A stretch of DNA of 64,000 nucleotides from Burkholderiaceae bacterium (lineage in GTDB: Bacteria > Pseudomonadota > Gammaproteobacteria > Burkholderiales > Burkholderiaceae_C): NCBI GenBank assembly GCA_919902775.1, contig CAKKRJ010000009.1, positions 62,001-126,000 of the forward strand, in the 5' to 3' direction. The translations under genes and the position numbers were made by a program. This document shows, one piece after another, positions 61,496 to 64,000 of this stretch. The stretch's first letter is position 1, and each line of letters opens with the position of its first letter. Below the pieces are notes generated by a model. That model was not told where the DNA came from. It saw only the letters and a list, made by a program, of their open reading frames with translations, and made no database searches.

Positions 61496-61648
61496 GTGTT
61501 GGACGCATGTCTGTACCGAGGGCGAAGACAAGCGTGAGGAAGCACGCCAGTTATAAGTGTAGGTAACGTTGGCGACGCAGCGGTTGATATTGGGTGTGGA
61601 TTTCCATTTCGAGTCCAGCATCTTTCAGAAATAGGGGGATAGTTTTCC

Positions 61649-63856
61649 ATGATCGAATCTTTGAGCATTGCGAATACCGCGACCTATGGTCTCAAGCCCC
61701 AAGTTCTCGATCGCCTCGCGCGATTCAATTTCCTGTTCGGTACCAACGGCGCAGGTAAGACCACCATCACCAAGGTCATTGCAAATCCCGGCGCGTATCC
61801 GGATTGCGCCCTCGTTTGGAAGAAGGGGACACCGTTGGAGCCGATGGTCTATAACCGCGACTTCATCGAGTGCAACTTTAATTCCGCTCCGCGCCTCAAA
61901 GGCATTTTTACCTTGGGCGTGGAGGACATCGTGAACCTCCAGGCCATCGCGGCGAAGAAGGCCGAGCACGATGGCATCGTCAATACCCTCGAGCAGCTGA
62001 CCAACACGCTGCAAGGTCAAGATCAAAAGTCAGGGAAGAAGGGCGAGCTCGTCGACTTGGAGGCCCACATCAAGAGTAAGTGCTGGGACCAGAAGCAAAA
62101 GCACGACGGGGATTTCAGCGTAGCGTTCACCGGGGCGCGCAATAGCTCGGAAAAGTTCAAGGAACGCGTGCTGGCGGAGTTGGCGTCGAACAATGCCGAG
62201 TTGAAATCCTTGGACTACCTCCGGGATAAGGCCAAGACGGTGTTCGGGGTGACGCCCGTCGTCGAGGTCGCCGTTCCAGGTCTCGGCCCTGCCGACATCG
62301 TCGGCCACGAGTCGAATCCCGTCCTCGCTAAGAAGGTAATTGGGAAGGCGGACGTGGACATCGCGGAACTGATTCAGCGGCTTGACAACAGCGACTGGGT
62401 CAAGCAGGGTCAGGCGTTCTACGAGCGTAGCAAGCCCACTTGCCCGTTCTGCCAGCAGAAGGTCCGTGAAAGCTTCGAGGCCAGTCTGTCGAGCTACTTC
62501 GACGAGACGTTCGCGAAGGACACTAAGGCCATTGCCGACCTGCAAGCCGCCTACGCCTGCGACGCCGACGCCCTGCGCGCCAAGTTGAAGGCGGTGGTGG
62601 ATGGTGGCTCTCGGTTCATGGATATGGCGGCGTTCGAGGTGGAGCGCTCTGCCATCGAGGCGCGCATGGCGACCAACGCGCTGCTGCTGGCGAACAAGGC
62701 TAAGGAGCCGAGCCTGCCTGCCCACATTGAGCCGATGTCTGAACTGCTAGAGGCCGCCTCCAAATTGATCGCCAACGCCAACGCGGCCGTGGCTGTCCAC
62801 AACGAGATCGCCAAGAACATCACCAAAGAACGGGCAGATCTAACCAAGCAAGTCTGGAAGTACATTTTGGAGGTTGAGCTCAAAGCCGAACTGAAAGCGT
62901 ATGCGGGTAAGCGCACTGGCCTCAACGCGGCGATAGCTAGCCTGAACGGTCAAATTCAGGAAGCCAACGCGTCAAAGACGGTCAAGAGCAAGGAGATCAA
63001 GGATTTGGAGAAGTCGGCGACGAGCATAGAGCCGACTATTGAGGGCATTAACGGCCTGCTGAAGTCCTTCGGCTTCCGCAACTTCAGCATCGCCAAGGCC
63101 GACGACGGCCCGTTCTACAAGCTGGTGAGGGCCGACGGAAGCGACGCAAAGGATTCGCTGAGCGAGGGCGAGCGCTCATTCGTCACCTTCCTCTACTTCT
63201 TCCACCTGCTCAAAGGCAGCGAGAGCGAGAGTGGCACGACCGCCGACAGGATCGTTGTGTTCGACGATCCTGTTTCGAGCATGGACAGCGACGTGTTGTT
63301 CATCGTTAGCAGCCTCGTCAAGTCGCTGTTCGATCCGGTGCGGAAGAACATCGGCGGCATCAAGCAGATTTTCGTCCTGACCCACAATGTCTACTTCCAC
63401 AAGGAGGTGACCTACACGTCCGACAGGGGCGGTGACGCCAAGGTCGGAGAGCGCAGCTACTGGACGGTGAGAAAGGGGGCCGGTGGCACTGTCGTCGAGC
63501 GCCACAACACGAACCCGATCAAGACGTCCTACGATTTGCTGTGGGAGGAACTGCGCCGCCCAGACAAGTCGCCGCTGACCGTGCAGAACACCATGCGGCG
63601 TATCTTGGAGAACTATTTCAAGATTCTGGGACGGATGGACTTCGACGAAATTTGCGACCAGTTCGAGGGGCAGCAGAAGGCTATGTGCAGGTCACTGTTC
63701 GCCTGGGTCAACGACGGGTCGCACTTCTCGCACGACGACGCCTTTTACACCTTCGACCAGGCCTCCATCGATTCCTACTTGGAAATTTTCAAGCAGGTTT
63801 TCGAGAAGACCAATCAGCAGGCGCACTACGACATGATGATGGTCGGCTCGAGCTGA
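61649..63856 (+). CDS. RloC/PrrC-like ABC-type ATPase, candidate anticodon nuclease
   Basis: The 735-residue protein has an AAA_13/RloC-like layout: Walker A GTNGAGKTT (31-39), a long coiled-coil region with a zinc-hook CPFC (265-268), a second coiled coil, ABC signature LSEGE (504-508), Walker B VVFDDP (536-541) and H-loop LTHN (577-580). The C-terminus has Arg650-X3-Glu654 and His692/His695 (NDGSHFSH), resembling the PrrC/RloC Arg-Glu-His nuclease triad though spacing differs. A strong GGGGGA ribosome site precedes it. It lies beside hsdM as PrrC does beside EcoprrI. Confidence 0.75.
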   Translation: MIESLSIANTATYGLKPQVLDRLARFNFLFGTNGAGKTTITKVIANPGAYPDCALVWKKGTPLEPMVYNRDFIECNFNSAPRLKGIFTLGVEDIVNLQAIAAKKAEHDGIVNTLEQLTNTLQGQDQKSGKKGELVDLEAHIKSKCWDQKQKHDGDFSVAFTGARNSSEKFKERVLAELASNNAELKSLDYLRDKAKTVFGVTPVVEVAVPGLGPADIVGHESNPVLAKKVIGKADVDIAELIQRLDNSDWVKQGQAFYERSKPTCPFCQQKVRESFEASLSSYFDETFAKDTKAIADLQAAYACDADALRAKLKAVVDGGSRFMDMAAFEVERSAIEARMATNALLLANKAKEPSLPAHIEPMSELLEAASKLIANANAAVAVHNEIAKNITKERADLTKQVWKYILEVELKAELKAYAGKRTGLNAAIASLNGQIQEANASKTVKSKEIKDLEKSATSIEPTIEGINGLLKSFGFRNFSIAKADDGPFYKLVRADGSDAKDSLSEGERSFVTFLYFFHLLKGSESESGTTADRIVVFDDPVSSMDSDVLFIVSSLVKSLFDPVRKNIGGIKQIFVLTHNVYFHKEVTYTSDRGGDAKVGERSYWTVRKGAGGTVVERHNTNPIKTSYDLLWEELRRPDKSPLTVQNTMRRILENYFKILGRMDFDEICDQFEGQQKAMCRSLFAWVNDGSHFSHDDAFYTFDQASIDSYLEIFKQVFEKTNQQAHYDMMMVGSS

Positions 63857-63876
63857 TCGAAAGCCTATCTCCTGTG

Positions 63877-63913
63877 AAAAAGCCAGCACTCCTTGTCGGA
63901 GCACTGGCTTTTT
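63877..63913. terminator. Terminator after the RloC-like gene
   Basis: AAAAAGCCAG and CTGGCTTTTT form the stem with an internal 2-base mismatch, then ACTCC/GGAG. T-runs lie at both ends, so it also terminates glnS from the other strand. Confidence 0.75.
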
Positions 63914-63935
63914 ATTCGGAAGTACCCGCAGTTGT

Positions 63936-64000
63936 TTATTTCCCCCAAGAATCTTTCAATCCCGTCATCCGGTTAAACACCGGTTTCACCCCCGCCACAT
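63936..64000 (-). CDS. glnS: Glutaminyl-tRNA synthetase, C-terminal end (partial)
   Basis: Read on the minus strand, the last 20 codons are VAGVKPVFNRMTGLKDSWGK followed by TAA at 63936-63938. This matches the conserved C-terminal string KPVFNRTVGLRDTW of bacterial GlnS. The rest of the gene lies beyond the window. It marks the conserved chromosomal edge of the defence island. Confidence 0.85.
   Translation of the reverse strand, partial: VAGVKPVFNRMTGLKDSWGK

Noticed and set aside
1..64000. CRISPR arrays, insertion sequences, prophage genes, riboswitches
   Set aside because: I looked for regularly spaced repeats, transposase or integrase motifs, phage structural genes and conserved leader structures and found none.

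Overview
The window is about 60% GC and comes from a betaproteobacterium of the Burkholderiales, most likely a Comamonadaceae (Limnohabitans/Rhodoferax-like) member. I infer this from the two orphan Bug-type substrate-binding proteins, the TRAP-linked sugar-acid genes, the gene styles and the glnA-ntrB-ntrC order. No lineage marker in the window settles the genus. Genes are dense and mostly in tight same-strand runs, with many 4-bp ATGA overlaps. I see no rRNA, intact tRNA, CRISPR array, insertion sequence or prophage.

Region 1 (1-27.7 kb) is a sugar-acid catabolic island. A LysR regulator faces a Bug binding protein plus a two-subunit tartrate dehydratase/class I fumarase (ttdAB-like). Next come dgoA-dgoK-kdgK, which phosphorylate and split 2-keto-3-deoxy sugar acids, and a fold-type III PLP enzyme. 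An FCD-type GntR regulator sits at a divergent promoter: to its left are an IlvD/Edd dehydratase and a DenD-like dehydrogenase, to its right a TRAP transporter (Q-M-P) and an enolase-superfamily dehydratase. A LacI-type regulator (24993) faces what looks like one ten-gene operon on the minus strand: hydroxyacid dehydrogenase, small barrel protein, gluconokinase, second TRAP transporter (P-Q-M), idnO, idnD, SDR and gnd. Together these would convert L-idonate or ketogluconate to gluconate, 6-phosphogluconate and the pentose phosphate pathway. Two matching palindromes, GGATAGCGCT(A/G)TCC, lie in the divergent promoter. A separate hydroxyacid dehydrogenase and a cupin follow.

Region 2 (27.7-49.6 kb) is housekeeping: RhlE helicase, a Bug protein with a Tat-type signal, a DEDDh exonuclease, EttA, RsuA, hydrolases, a YVTN beta-propeller, a deacetylase, a fatty acid hydroxylase, an EI24 membrane protein and a CinA-like protein. 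It also holds the nitrogen regulon glnA-ntrB-ntrC with a well-formed sigma-54 promoter and two tandem NtrC sites. A pseudouridine synthase fused to a cupin domain, a ferredoxin, a 46-residue basic protein, a nitroreductase, RluE and a divergent SRAP (YedK/HMCES-type) protein follow. Palindromic REP-like repeats of two families are scattered in the intergenic gaps.

Region 3 (49.6-55.5 kb) is a type I secretion system (TolC-, HlyB- and HlyD-like) preceded by an AT-rich leader and followed by an AT-rich gene for a possible winged-helix regulator. No secreted substrate gene is in the window.

Region 4 (55.7-63.9 kb) is a defence island ending at the 3' end of glnS. It has a Phd/RelE-type toxin-antitoxin pair, then hsdM, a DUF1016/PD-(D/E)XK nuclease gene, one open reading frame that joins the first half of HsdS to the C-terminal half of HsdR, and a RloC/PrrC-like ATPase with a CPFC zinc-hook-type motif. 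The HsdS-HsdR chimera lacks the nuclease and the ATP-binding half of HsdR but stays open over 756 codons. It is the most unusual feature of the window: it suggests a type I restriction locus that has lost classical cleavage but kept methylation and an RNase-type guard.
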